A stretch of 64,000 nucleotides of DNA from Micromonospora sp. NBC_01740 (GTDB taxonomy: Bacteria > Actinomycetota > Actinomycetes > Mycobacteriales > Micromonosporaceae): assembly GCF_035920365.1 (NCBI RefSeq), contig NZ_CP109150.1, forward strand, positions 1,612,001-1,676,000, given 5' to 3'. The notes under the pieces are model-generated. The model had not been told where the DNA came from, made no database searches, and was given only the letters and a program-made list of their open reading frames with translations. Made by a program: the position numbers and the translations under genes. Of this stretch, positions 46,711-55,662 are shown in pieces. Numbering within the stretch: position 1 is the first letter of the stretch; each line of letters begins with the position of its first letter.

Positions 46711-47139
46711 ATGCAGAACCTGTTGCCGGAACCACCGGCCACTCTCCTCCCCGCGCACGACGAGGCCGACGCCGCCCTGGCCGCCGCCGAGCAGGCCGGC
46801 AGCGACGAGGCGTACGCCCAGGTGGCGGCGCGCTTCCCGACCTACAGCGCCGGCTGGGGTGCGCTGGCCGCGCGGGCCTTCGCCGCCGGCCAGGTCATCC
46901 CGGCGTACGCCTACGCGCGCACCGGCTACCACCGGGGCCTGGACCAGCTGCGCCGCAGCGGCTGGAAGGGATTCGGTCCGGTGCCGTGGTCGCACGAGCC
47001 GAACCAGGGCTTCCTGCGCTGCCTCTACGTGCTGTCCCGGGCCGCCGACGAGATCGGCGAGGCGGACGAGGCGGCCCGCTGCGCCCAGTTCCTCCGCGAC
47101 TGCGACCCGGCCGCCGCGGACGCGCTCGCGAGCAACTGA
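46711..47139 (+). CDS. DUF3151 protein
   Basis: The 142-residue soluble helical protein begins MQNLLPEPPATLLPAHDEAD, with the TPR-like segment ARFPTYSAGWGALAARAFAA and the conserved-looking WSHEPNQGFLRCLYVLSRAADEIG. It matches the DUF3151 family, found next to fba in mycobacteria (Rv0360c region). ATG 46711 is chosen; TTG 46699 is in frame. Role unknown. Confidence 0.82.
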   Translation: MQNLLPEPPATLLPAHDEADAALAAAEQAGSDEAYAQVAARFPTYSAGWGALAARAFAAGQVIPAYAYARTGYHRGLDQLRRSGWKGFGPVPWSHEPNQGFLRCLYVLSRAADEIGEADEAARCAQFLRDCDPAAADALASN

Positions 47140-47143
47140 CGTC

Positions 47144-47189
47144 CGAGCCGACGGCCGGCGCGGCGTCAGTCCCGCCGGCCGTCGGCTCG
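47144..47189. terminator. Bidirectional terminator
   Basis: A perfect 17-bp stem (47144-47160 with 47173-47189) with a 12-base loop lies between the convergent DUF3151 and ParA-like genes. Confidence 0.8.
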
Positions 47190-47224
47190 TCCAAGTCCAC
47201 CATCCCGCCGCGCCGGGCGAGGGC

Positions 47225-50200
47225 CTACAGCCCCTCCGCGACGGCGGCGGCGATCTTCAGCCAGGCGTCCCGCGCGGCCGCGGAGAGCCCCCCGTACCGG
47301 ATCGGCTCGCCGGTGTCGATGAGCCGCTCGTACGGCGCGAGCAGCACCGCCCGGGTGCGCGCCGCGAAGTGCTCCTGGATCGCCGGCAGGTCGATCTCCT
47401 TGCGCGACGGCGGCATGGAGACCACGGTGACCGCCTGCCGTACCAGCCGCTGCCGGCCGCTCTGCTCCAGGTGGTCCAGCATCCGGGCGGCCGTCTCCGC
47501 CGAGTCGTTGCGGGCCGACATGGTGACCACCAACTGGTCGGTGGCGTCCATGGCGGCCTGCCAGTTCTGGGCCCGGACGTTGTTGCCCGTGTCCACGAAG
47601 ATCAACTTGTAGAACCGGCTGACCACCTCGCGGATCTCGGCGAAGGCGGCGGCGGTGAGCATCTCGCCACCCGTGGCCGACTCGTCCGAGGCGAGGACGT
47701 CGAACATCCCCTCGCCCTGCGAGCGGACGTACTGCGACAGGTCGCCCACCCGCCCGTGCGCGCCCTGGAACTGGCCCAGGTCCCGCAGCATGTCCCGCAC
47801 CGTACGGGAGTGGAAGTCCTGCTGGGCGCGCATCCCGAGGGTGCCCTGGGTCTCGTTGTTGTCCCAGGCCAGCACGTAGCCGCCGCGCTTCTGGCCGAAC
47901 GTCATCGCCAGCAGCAGGATGGCCACCGTCTTGCCGGCCCCGCCCTTCGGGTTCACCACGGTCACCTGGCGCAGCCCGCCGAAGTTGCGGCGTACCGTCT
48001 CGATGTCCCGCCGCATCTCCTGCTCGTGCCGCCCTGGCGGCAGCCGCAGCCCCATCCGGTTGGCCACCGCCCGTACGCCCATCGTGGCCACCGGGTCGGC
48101 GGGCCGGACCTGCCGGCGGCGCGCGAAGTCCTCGGCCGTCGGCGGGTCGGTGATCGCCGGGCGCCAGTTCGGGTCGGGCTGTGCCGGCGGCACCGCGACG
48201 ACCCCCTCCGCCGGCTGGTACGCCTGCTGCGGAGCCGGGGCGTGGCCCCCCGGAACGGCCTGCTGCCAGGGCGGCGGATACCAGCCGGGCGGGTACGGCC
48301 CGGGCGGCGTCGGGCCCTGCTGCGGCGGGTACGGCCCCGGCGGACCGCCCTGCTGCGCCGGGTAGGGGCCGCCCTGCTGCGGTGGGTAGGGCCCGGGCGG
48401 CGCGGACTGCTGTGCCGCCGCCGGGTCGGCCCCGAAGTCCTGCTGTGGCGTCGGGTCGGCCCCGAAGTCCTGCTGCGCCGCCGCATGGTCCGGTCCCAGG
48501 CCCTGCTGTGTCGTCGCCGGGGCGGGTTCGAAGCTCTGCTGTGTCGTTGCCGGGGCGGGTTCGAAGCTCTGCCGTGGCGTCGCCGGCTCGCGCCCGGGGC
48601 TCGGCGCAGGGCTCGGCGTGGGGCTGACCGGCACGCCCTGCCCAGCCGAATCGCGTGGGAACGGCACCTGGGGTGCACCCGCCAGGGGCGGGGCCTGCTG
48701 GAGTGGGCCCTGGTCGGCCGGATCCGGCGGGGGGAGGGCCTGGCCGGCCGGGCCTGGCTGGGCCGGTTGCTGGTGGTGGAGGGTCCGTCGGAGCGCGGCG
48801 CCCTGGTGCGTGGGCGCGGGATCGGTCGCGCCGGGTCCCGGTCCGGGCTCGACGGCCGCCGTGGCGGGCCGCTGCGGCGGCTGCGCCCACGGCGACTCGG
48901 CCGGCATCCGCGCCCCGCCGCCGTTGGCCTGGCCGCCGCCCGTCGCCGCCCCGCCGGCACCCCCGTTCGCGGGAGCGCCGGCACCGTCATTCGCGGCACT
49001 ACCGGCACCCCCGTGCGTCGGACCGCCGGCACTCCCGTGCGTCAGACCGCCGGAACCGTCATCGGTCGGCCCGCCGGCACTGCCCTTCGCCGGGTCGCCG
49101 ACACCGTCATCCGCCGGGCCGCCGGCACTGCCCTCCGTCGGGACGCCGCTACTCCCATTCGCAGGGCTGCTGATGATGCTCCCGTTCGCCGGGCCGCCGG
49201 TCCCGTTCCCGCCCATAGCCGGCGAGCCGGCCGTCGGGGCGTCGCCGGTCCGGTGGAGGCCGTCAGCCCCGGCGGATCCGCCGGGGCCGGGCGCCGTGTC
49301 GTGGGACGACGGCCGACCATCCGGGAAGGCGTCGGCCGTGGCGTCCGGCGAGGCACCGTCCTGCCGCTTGGCGAACCCCTGGGCCGGCTCGCCCGGACCG
49401 CTGGGACGAGTCGAGTTGGCCGGCGCTGTGTCGGTCCGGGCGGTGCCCACGGGCTGCGGGGACGCCACCGGAACCGGTACGACCGGCTGGTCGAGGCTGA
49501 ATGGCATGTCGAGGTCGACCGGGGCGGGCCCGGTCTGCGGAGCCCGAGGAGCCGGTACGCCACCTCCGGCGGCCACCGACGGACCTCTGCCCGCCCCGAC
49601 CGCCATGCGGTCGCCGGCAGAGCCGGGGGCAGGCGCACCGACCGCGCCGAGGCCTGGGCCCGGGGTCGGGCCAGAGGTCGAGTTCGGGCCTGGGGTCGGG
49701 CTCGGGCCTGGGATCGGGACCGGCGGGACCGTCGGGCCCGTGGGGGCGTTCGGGGTGGCCGGTGTGGCCTGCGCGGTGGGCGTCGGCGGTGCCCAGGCCG
49801 AGGCGTCCGGCCCCCATCCCCCCGCCGTGGCCGGTGGGGGACCAGAGGCCTCGACCGGTGGACGGGCCGGGGCCCCGGTCGCTGGACGGCCCGAGGCGGC
49901 GGCATGCGGAGGCCCAGGAGCCACGGCCGGTGGAGGTCCCGGAACTGCTGTTGGCGGAGGCCCCGGGGCTGCGGTGGGCGGAGGCCCTGGGATCGCGGCC
50001 GGTGGAGGTCCGGGGATCGCGGCCGGTGAGGGCCCCGGGACTGCGGCCTGAGGGTGGCCCGGGAGTGCGGGTGGTGGGGGCGACCAGCCGGTGTTCGCGC
50101 CCTGCGGGGCGGTCGCCCCCGCGTCGGGGAGCGGCACCCCGCCGTGCAGGGACGGGTAGTCGGCCGGCGAGGGTGGGTGACCCGGCCGGCCCTGGGGCGG

Positions 50201-50344
50201 GACGGGGGACGCGGGCGCGGCAGTCGACGCCCAGGGCGGTGTGTCGGTGCCGTCGATCTGCTCCGGCGGCCAGAGTGGTTCGATGTCCCGCTCCGGCATC
50301 GGCTGCTGGCCGGGCCCGTGGACCCGGTCGACGTTCTCGTCCAC
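47225..50344 (-). CDS. Pro-rich ParA/EspI-like ATPase
   Basis: The protein has about 1,039 residues. Roughly 780 N-terminal residues are disordered, Pro/Gly/Ala-rich and repetitive (IPGPPPTAAPGPPP, TTQQSFEPAPA, PYPPQQG blocks). The C-terminal ~250 residues are a MinD/ParA-type P-loop domain: VVNPKGGAGKTVAILLLA (deviant Walker A), LAWDNNETQGTLGMR, FVDTGNNVRAQNW and MSARNDSAETAARM. The layout recalls mycobacterial EspI-type ATPases. No ESX genes are nearby. The start is GTG 50344, with GGAGG 7 bases upstream; GTG 50347 is also possible. Confidence 0.85.
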   Translation of the reverse strand: MDENVDRVHGPGQQPMPERDIEPLWPPEQIDGTDTPPWASTAAPASPVPPQGRPGHPPSPADYPSLHGGVPLPDAGATAPQGANTGWSPPPPALPGHPQAAVPGPSPAAIPGPPPAAIPGPPPTAAPGPPPTAVPGPPPAVAPGPPHAAASGRPATGAPARPPVEASGPPPATAGGWGPDASAWAPPTPTAQATPATPNAPTGPTVPPVPIPGPSPTPGPNSTSGPTPGPGLGAVGAPAPGSAGDRMAVGAGRGPSVAAGGGVPAPRAPQTGPAPVDLDMPFSLDQPVVPVPVASPQPVGTARTDTAPANSTRPSGPGEPAQGFAKRQDGASPDATADAFPDGRPSSHDTAPGPGGSAGADGLHRTGDAPTAGSPAMGGNGTGGPANGSIISSPANGSSGVPTEGSAGGPADDGVGDPAKGSAGGPTDDGSGGLTHGSAGGPTHGGAGSAANDGAGAPANGGAGGAATGGGQANGGGARMPAESPWAQPPQRPATAAVEPGPGPGATDPAPTHQGAALRRTLHHQQPAQPGPAGQALPPPDPADQGPLQQAPPLAGAPQVPFPRDSAGQGVPVSPTPSPAPSPGREPATPRQSFEPAPATTQQSFEPAPATTQQGLGPDHAAAQQDFGADPTPQQDFGADPAAAQQSAPPGPYPPQQGGPYPAQQGGPPGPYPPQQGPTPPGPYPPGWYPPPWQQAVPGGHAPAPQQAYQPAEGVVAVPPAQPDPNWRPAITDPPTAEDFARRRQVRPADPVATMGVRAVANRMGLRLPPGRHEQEMRRDIETVRRNFGGLRQVTVVNPKGGAGKTVAILLLAMTFGQKRGGYVLAWDNNETQGTLGMRAQQDFHSRTVRDMLRDLGQFQGAHGRVGDLSQYVRSQGEGMFDVLASDESATGGEMLTAAAFAEIREVVSRFYKLIFVDTGNNVRAQNWQAAMDATDQLVVTMSARNDSAETAARMLDHLEQSGRQRLVRQAVTVVSMPPSRKEIDLPAIQEHFAARTRAVLLAPYERLIDTGEPIRYGGLSAAARDAWLKIAAAVAEGL

Positions 50345-50444
50345 CACGGTTCCTCCCCATTCCTCCTGCCGAGGATAGGCCCAGTGACCGCGCCGGGTCG
50401 GCCGTCGCGGGCCGGCCGCGTCGGTCGCGTCGGGGACGCCGAGG

Positions 50445-51593
50445 TCAGCCCGCCCAGACCGCCCAGGCACCCGGCTCGGTCCACCAGGACCGCTTCCGGC
50501 TCAGCTCGCCCTCGGCCCCGTCGTCGAGGAACGGGACCTTCCCCTCGCGGGGCAGCACGGCCACGGCCCGCCCCCGGGCGCGTCGTACCTCCAGCCGGAC
50601 CCGCTTCCTGCCCAACGCCGAGCGGGTCACCACGGGAACGGCGACCGCCACCTCGACCAGCCCGTCCGTCGGGTCCGGGTCGCCGAGCAGGGCCACGTCG
50701 TCGAGCCGGGCGTACCCGCCCGCGTTGCCGATCGCGCAGGCCAGCAGCGGATCGTCGCCGTTCGAGAGCACGGCGTCGTCCACCTCCACCCGTCCGCGCC
50801 AGTGCAGCGGCCGGCCGCTGTCGTCGGCGGCGCCGAGGAGCGCGCCGTCCAGGGTCACCGAGCCGCCGTCGTTGCGCAGCAGGTCGAGCCGGCGGGGCGT
50901 GCCGTCCAGCACCGCGGCGGCCACCGCCGCCGGGTCGCGGGGCAGCCCGAGCTGCGCCGCCAGGTCACGGTGCGTCGTGCCCCGTGCCGGATCGAGCGGG
51001 AGTACGCCGATCGGCGGCAGGTCAGGCACCGTCCGGTTGCCGGGCAGGTCGTCGGGACGGCGGCTGGGCGGTGGGGCGTACCGCCGGACGAGCCGGCGCA
51101 CGACGGCGCGCAACTGGGCGTCGCTGGCCGCGGCGACCACGAGCCGGGCCTTGGAGTCCGGGTCGGGCCAGGTGAGGCCGTCCGGGCGGGGCGGGCCGTC
51201 GAACCGGGCCAGCACCTCGTCGATCTCGGCGTCGGAGCGGGCGGTGACCGTCTCGACCCGGGCGCCCCGGGCGGTGAGCGCGTCCGCGCAGGCCAGCACC
51301 GGCACCCGCGGGGTGTCGCAGCGCCCGTCGGCCGTAGCGTCACCGGCCGCGCAGGCGTCGGCCGTCGCGCCACCGGCGGGGGCGCAGGCGTCGGCCGTCG
51401 CGCGGCTGGCTGTCGTGCCGCCGTCGGTCGTGCCGCTGGCGGGGGCGCCAACGTCGGTCGTCGTGCCGTCGGTCGCGTCGGCGGCGGTCGGGACGGCCCC
51501 CTCCTGAGGCGCCGCGCCGCAGCCGCCGCTGCCGCAGGCCCCGCCGGACGCGTCGCGGTCCGAGCCGAGGGTGAGCAGCACCACGTCGTACAC
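50445..51593 (-). CDS. Diacylglycerol-kinase-like protein lacking the catalytic GGDGT
   Basis: The 382-residue protein has an N-terminal Cys/Gly/Ala/Thr-rich insertion (ASGGACGSGGCGAAPQ, ATADACAPAGGATADACAAG), after which the sequence follows a DAGK/sphingosine-kinase-like fold: IGVLPLDPARGTTHRDLAAQLGLP (compare LGTGNDLARALGLP), VAAAVLDGTPRRLDLL and LLACAIGNAGG. The nucleotide-binding GGDGT position reads VVAAASDAQLRAVV, so kinase activity is doubtful. GTG 51593 has GGAGG 7-8 bases upstream. It diverges from purA. Confidence 0.65.
   Translation of the reverse strand: MYDVVLLTLGSDRDASGGACGSGGCGAAPQEGAVPTAADATDGTTTDVGAPASGTTDGGTTASRATADACAPAGGATADACAAGDATADGRCDTPRVPVLACADALTARGARVETVTARSDAEIDEVLARFDGPPRPDGLTWPDPDSKARLVVAAASDAQLRAVVRRLVRRYAPPPSRRPDDLPGNRTVPDLPPIGVLPLDPARGTTHRDLAAQLGLPRDPAAVAAAVLDGTPRRLDLLRNDGGSVTLDGALLGAADDSGRPLHWRGRVEVDDAVLSNGDDPLLACAIGNAGGYARLDDVALLGDPDPTDGLVEVAVAVPVVTRSALGRKRVRLEVRRARGRAVAVLPREGKVPFLDDGAEGELSRKRSWWTEPGAWAVWAG
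51351..51416 (-). repeat. 33-bp imperfect tandem repeat in the Cys-rich insertion
   Basis: Units beginning GCAGGCGTCGGCCGTCGCG at 51351 and 51384 repeat with a 33-bp period and encode ATADACA-type blocks. Weaker copies continue toward 51480. Confidence 0.6.
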
Positions 51594-51652
51594 GGAAAGG
51601 CCTCCTGCCTCCCGACGCGACCCCTGCCGGCCGCGCCGCCACTACTTGTTAG

Positions 51653-53005
<1,353 letters not shown>

Positions 53006-53160
53006 CCCCAACCCCCAACCCCTCACCCGCCCCCCACCCCGTTGATCATGAAGTTGTTGTCTTCGGCACCGGCGTGTCGCACCAATAACTTCATGATCAA
53101 CGGGGCTGTAGGGGCGGGCGGAGGCTGGGTGAGGGCCGGGTGGGGCGGGTGAGGCCGTGG
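53006..53160. repeat. Palindromic repeat C (63 bp, forward) in C/G tracts
   Basis: The element at 53040-53102 has 20-bp inverted ends with one mismatch, extended to 23 bp including flanking C/G. Its centre carries CGGCGTGTCGC on the plus strand. A C-rich run (53006-53040) lies on the left and a G-rich run to about 53160 on the right. It lies between purA and the endonuclease gene. Confidence 0.9.
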
Positions 53161-53163
53161 GGG

Positions 53164-53194
53164 TTGTCCACAGGGAGCGGGTGGGTTATCCACA
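53164..53194 (+). promoter_or_regulatory. Two DnaA-box-like 9-mers
   Basis: TTGTCCACA (53164-53172) and TTATCCACA (53186-53194) are in the same orientation, 22 bp apart, each followed by GGG. Both match DnaA box consensus forms. They lie 43-73 bases upstream of the endonuclease gene start, where DnaA (or a gene-specific factor) could control expression. Confidence 0.6.
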
Positions 53195-53236
53195 GGGGGT
53201 TTCGTCGGTCTTCGGCTGGCGGGACAGTCGTTCGGT

Positions 53237-54172
53237 GTGGAGACGAGTCCGCTGGCGGTCGTACGGTTGATGGCTGGTGCGCGCGACGGCATCGTGACGT
53301 TGGCGCAGGCGCGTGCGGCCGGGCTCTCGGTGCACGAGGTACATCGGCTCTGTCGATCCGGTCGCTGGCGTGCGGTGATCCGTGGTGGCTACCTCGTCGA
53401 TGCCGACCGCTATGACGGCATCCCGCGACGGGCGCGGATCAGGGCGGCTGTCGCATCCTTCGGTACGCGTGCCGCCGCCGTCCTGACAACGGCCGCCGAG
53501 CTGCACGGCATCGCGGGCCCCCGGGCGACTGAGGTGATCCACCTGTCGATGCCTGGTCCGGTCGCGAAGCCCGCCCGACTGGCCAGTCCCGACGTGGTGG
53601 TGCACCAGTTGACGGTCGCGCCGGGGCAACTGGTCCGGGTCGACGGCATCCCCGTCACCTCACCGTTGCGGACCGTCGCCGACCTGGTCCTCCGGGAAGA
53701 CCGCTACGCGGCGGTCTGCGTGCTGGACTCCGCGCTGAACCGTGGGCTCGTCACCGACGATGATCTGCTCGCCGTACCGCGGATGATCAGACGCCGGCGC
53801 GGCGCGGTGGCGGCGCGCTCCCGCCTGGCGGAGGCGGACGGTCGGGCGCAGTCCCCGCTGGAGACCCGGACGAGGTTGCGTTGCGTCGACGGCCGGGTGT
53901 CACCGGACGCCCTCCAGCTCGAGGTGCGCGACGACGACGGGTACCTGCTCGGGATCGGGGATCTCGGGTGGCGGGGCCCGAGGGTGATCGCCGAAGCCGA
54001 CGGACGGGGCCCGCACGGCACCCCCGAGGCCGTCCACGCCGACCGCCGCCGGCAGAACCGTCTGGTCAACGCCGGCTGGACGGTGCTGCGCTTCACCTGG
54101 GCCGACACCCTGGACCCCGCCTACATCCCCCACACCGTCCGCCAGGCCATCGCCGCCGCCCGGCTCCGTTGA
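53237..54172 (+). CDS. AbiEi-like N-terminus fused to a DUF559/Vsr-like endonuclease domain
   Basis: The 311-residue protein has an N-terminal winged-helix, AbiEi-antitoxin-like region (about 15-60, IVTLAQARAAGLSVHEVHRL, WRAVIRGGYLV). A middle domain follows (LRTVADLVLREDR), then a C-terminal PD-(D/E)XK nuclease fold (about 215-311) with GIGDLGWRGPRVIAEADG (candidate catalytic Asp and Glu-x-Asp) and NAGWTVLRFTW. Such proteins are widespread in actinobacteria without a proven role. GTG 53237 is the likely start. Its TGA lies inside repeat D, and repeat C and two DnaA-like boxes lie upstream. Confidence 0.75.
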   Translation: METSPLAVVRLMAGARDGIVTLAQARAAGLSVHEVHRLCRSGRWRAVIRGGYLVDADRYDGIPRRARIRAAVASFGTRAAAVLTTAAELHGIAGPRATEVIHLSMPGPVAKPARLASPDVVVHQLTVAPGQLVRVDGIPVTSPLRTVADLVLREDRYAAVCVLDSALNRGLVTDDDLLAVPRMIRRRRGAVAARSRLAEADGRAQSPLETRTRLRCVDGRVSPDALQLEVRDDDGYLLGIGDLGWRGPRVIAEADGRGPHGTPEAVHADRRRQNRLVNAGWTVLRFTWADTLDPAYIPHTVRQAIAAARLR

Positions 54173-54229
54173 TCATGAAGTTGTTGCCGTCCGCGTCGGC
54201 GTGTCGCGACAACAACTTCATGATCAACG
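54167..54229. repeat. Palindromic repeat D (63 bp, forward)
   Basis: Perfect 20-bp inverted ends CGTTGATCATGAAGTTGTTG (54167-54186) and its complement (54210-54229) flank a 23-base centre with CGGCGTGTCGCGA. The endonuclease stop codon TGA (54170-54172) is part of the left end. A G-rich run follows, and purD starts 34 bases later. Confidence 0.92.
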
Positions 54230-54262
54230 GGGTGGGGGGGTGGGGGTCAGTAGGATGCCGGT

Positions 54263-55510
54263 GTGCGGGTTCTTCTTCTTGGTGGTGGGGGGCGGGAGCA
54301 TGCGCTCGCGCTCGGGTTGGCTGCGGATCCGGCCGTCGAGCAGTTGATCGCGGCGCCCGGTAATCCCGGGATCGCCTCGGTCGCCTCGGTGCGGGCCGTC
54401 GATCCGTGCGATCCGGCGGGCGTTGCCGCGCTGGCGGTGGAGACCGGGGCCGACCTGGTGGTGATCGGGCCGGAGGCGCCGCTGGTGGCCGGTGTCGCCG
54501 ACGCCGTACGCGCCAAGGGGATCGCCGCGTTCGGGCCGTCCGCCGAGGCGGCCCGGCTGGAGGGCTCGAAGACGTTCGCCAAGGACGTCATGACTGCCGC
54601 AGGCGTACCGACCGCCCGCGCGTACACCTGCACGGACGCGGAGAGCACCGGCAGGGCGCTGGACGAGTTCGGCGCGCCGTACGTGGTGAAGAACGACGGG
54701 CTCGCCGCCGGCAAGGGCGTCGTGGTGACCGACGACCGCGCCGCCGCGCTGCGGCACGCCGAGGAGTGCGGCCGGGTCGTCGTCGAGGAATACCTGTCCG
54801 GCCCGGAGGTCTCCCTCTTCGTGGTCACCGACGGCGAGGCGGCGGTGCCGCTGCTGCCGGCGCAGGACTTCAAGCGGGTCGGCGACGGCGACACCGGCCC
54901 GAACACCGGCGGCATGGGGGCGTACGCGCCGCTGCCCTGGGCGCCGTCCGGACTTGTCGACGAGGTCATGCGCGACGTCGTGCACCCGACCCTGGCGGAG
55001 ATGGCCCGGCGGGGCACCCCGTTCGCGGGGCTGCTCTACGTCGGGCTGGCGATCACCGCCGAGGGCCCCCGGGTGATCGAGTTCAACGCCCGCTTCGGTG
55101 ACCCGGAGACGCAGGTGGTGCTGGCGCTGCTGGAGACCCCGCTGGCCGGGCTGCTGCACGCCGCCGCGACCTGCACGCTGGCCGGGCACCCGCCGCTGCG
55201 CTGGCGCGACGGTGCCGGCGTCACGGTCGTGGTGGCCGCCGAGGGCTACCCGGCCGCCCCGCGCACCGGCGACGTGATCACCGGGGGCGAGGGGCCGGGG
55301 ATCATCCACGCCGGCACCCGACGGGGCGCCGACGGGGCGCTGCTCTCCTCCGGCGGCCGGGTGCTCTGCGCCACCGCCACGGGCGCCGACCTGCCTGCCG
55401 CCCGGGACGCCGCGTACGCGCTGGTCGCCGGGGTGGAGCTGGCCGGCTCGCACCACCGCACCGACATCGCCTCCGCCGCCGTCGAGGGTCGGATCACGAT
55501 TCCGGGCTGA
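54263..55510 (+). CDS. purD: Phosphoribosylamine-glycine ligase
   Basis: The 415-residue ATP-grasp enzyme performs the second step of purine synthesis. Signatures are LLLGGGGREHALA at the N-terminus, VVKNDGLAAGKGVVV, LLPAQDFKRVGDGDTGPNTGGMGAY and IEFNARFGDPETQVVL. GTG 54263 has AGGA about 7 bases upstream. purA and purD would be nearly adjacent but for the repeat-flanked endonuclease gene between them. Confidence 0.97.
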   Translation: MRVLLLGGGGREHALALGLAADPAVEQLIAAPGNPGIASVASVRAVDPCDPAGVAALAVETGADLVVIGPEAPLVAGVADAVRAKGIAAFGPSAEAARLEGSKTFAKDVMTAAGVPTARAYTCTDAESTGRALDEFGAPYVVKNDGLAAGKGVVVTDDRAAALRHAEECGRVVVEEYLSGPEVSLFVVTDGEAAVPLLPAQDFKRVGDGDTGPNTGGMGAYAPLPWAPSGLVDEVMRDVVHPTLAEMARRGTPFAGLLYVGLAITAEGPRVIEFNARFGDPETQVVLALLETPLAGLLHAAATCTLAGHPPLRWRDGAGVTVVVAAEGYPAAPRTGDVITGGEGPGIIHAGTRRGADGALLSSGGRVLCATATGADLPAARDAAYALVAGVELAGSHHRTDIASAAVEGRITIPG

Positions 55511-55578
55511 CCGGGCAACCCACACCCGCCTCGTCTCCGTCTGAGCGGTGCGGCGAGGAGGCGGCGGGATCGCCTGCC

Positions 55579-55638
55579 GACATCGAGGGCTACCGCGAGT
55601 ACGTCGGGGCGCGGCTGGAACCGCTGCGCCCGGGCTGA
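55579..55638 (+). pseudogene. Fragment resembling the N-terminus of a SigE-family sigma factor
   Basis: A short open stretch reads DIEGYREYVGARLEPLRPG and stops. It resembles the region-2 start of SigE-family sigma factors (EYVxARLxxLRRTAYLL), but nothing follows. It has no start codon with a ribosome site. It is probably a decayed remnant; chance is possible because the match is only ~19 residues. Confidence 0.35.
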
Positions 55639-55662
55639 CGCTGCATCCCTGACCCGGGGCCG

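Noticed and set aside
46703..50029. 1,108-codon plus-strand frame across the DUF3151 gene and the ParA-like gene
   Set aside because: It overlaps DUF3151 in another frame and runs antisense to the Pro-rich ATPase gene; the Arg/Gly-rich product reflects the repeats.
50445..51593. Ordinary lipid kinase
   Set aside because: The GGDGT nucleotide-binding motif is missing, so only fold similarity is claimed.
53164..53194. Chromosomal replication origin
   Set aside because: Only two DnaA-like boxes are present, with no dnaA/dnaN genes and no cluster of boxes; a regulatory or motif role fits better.
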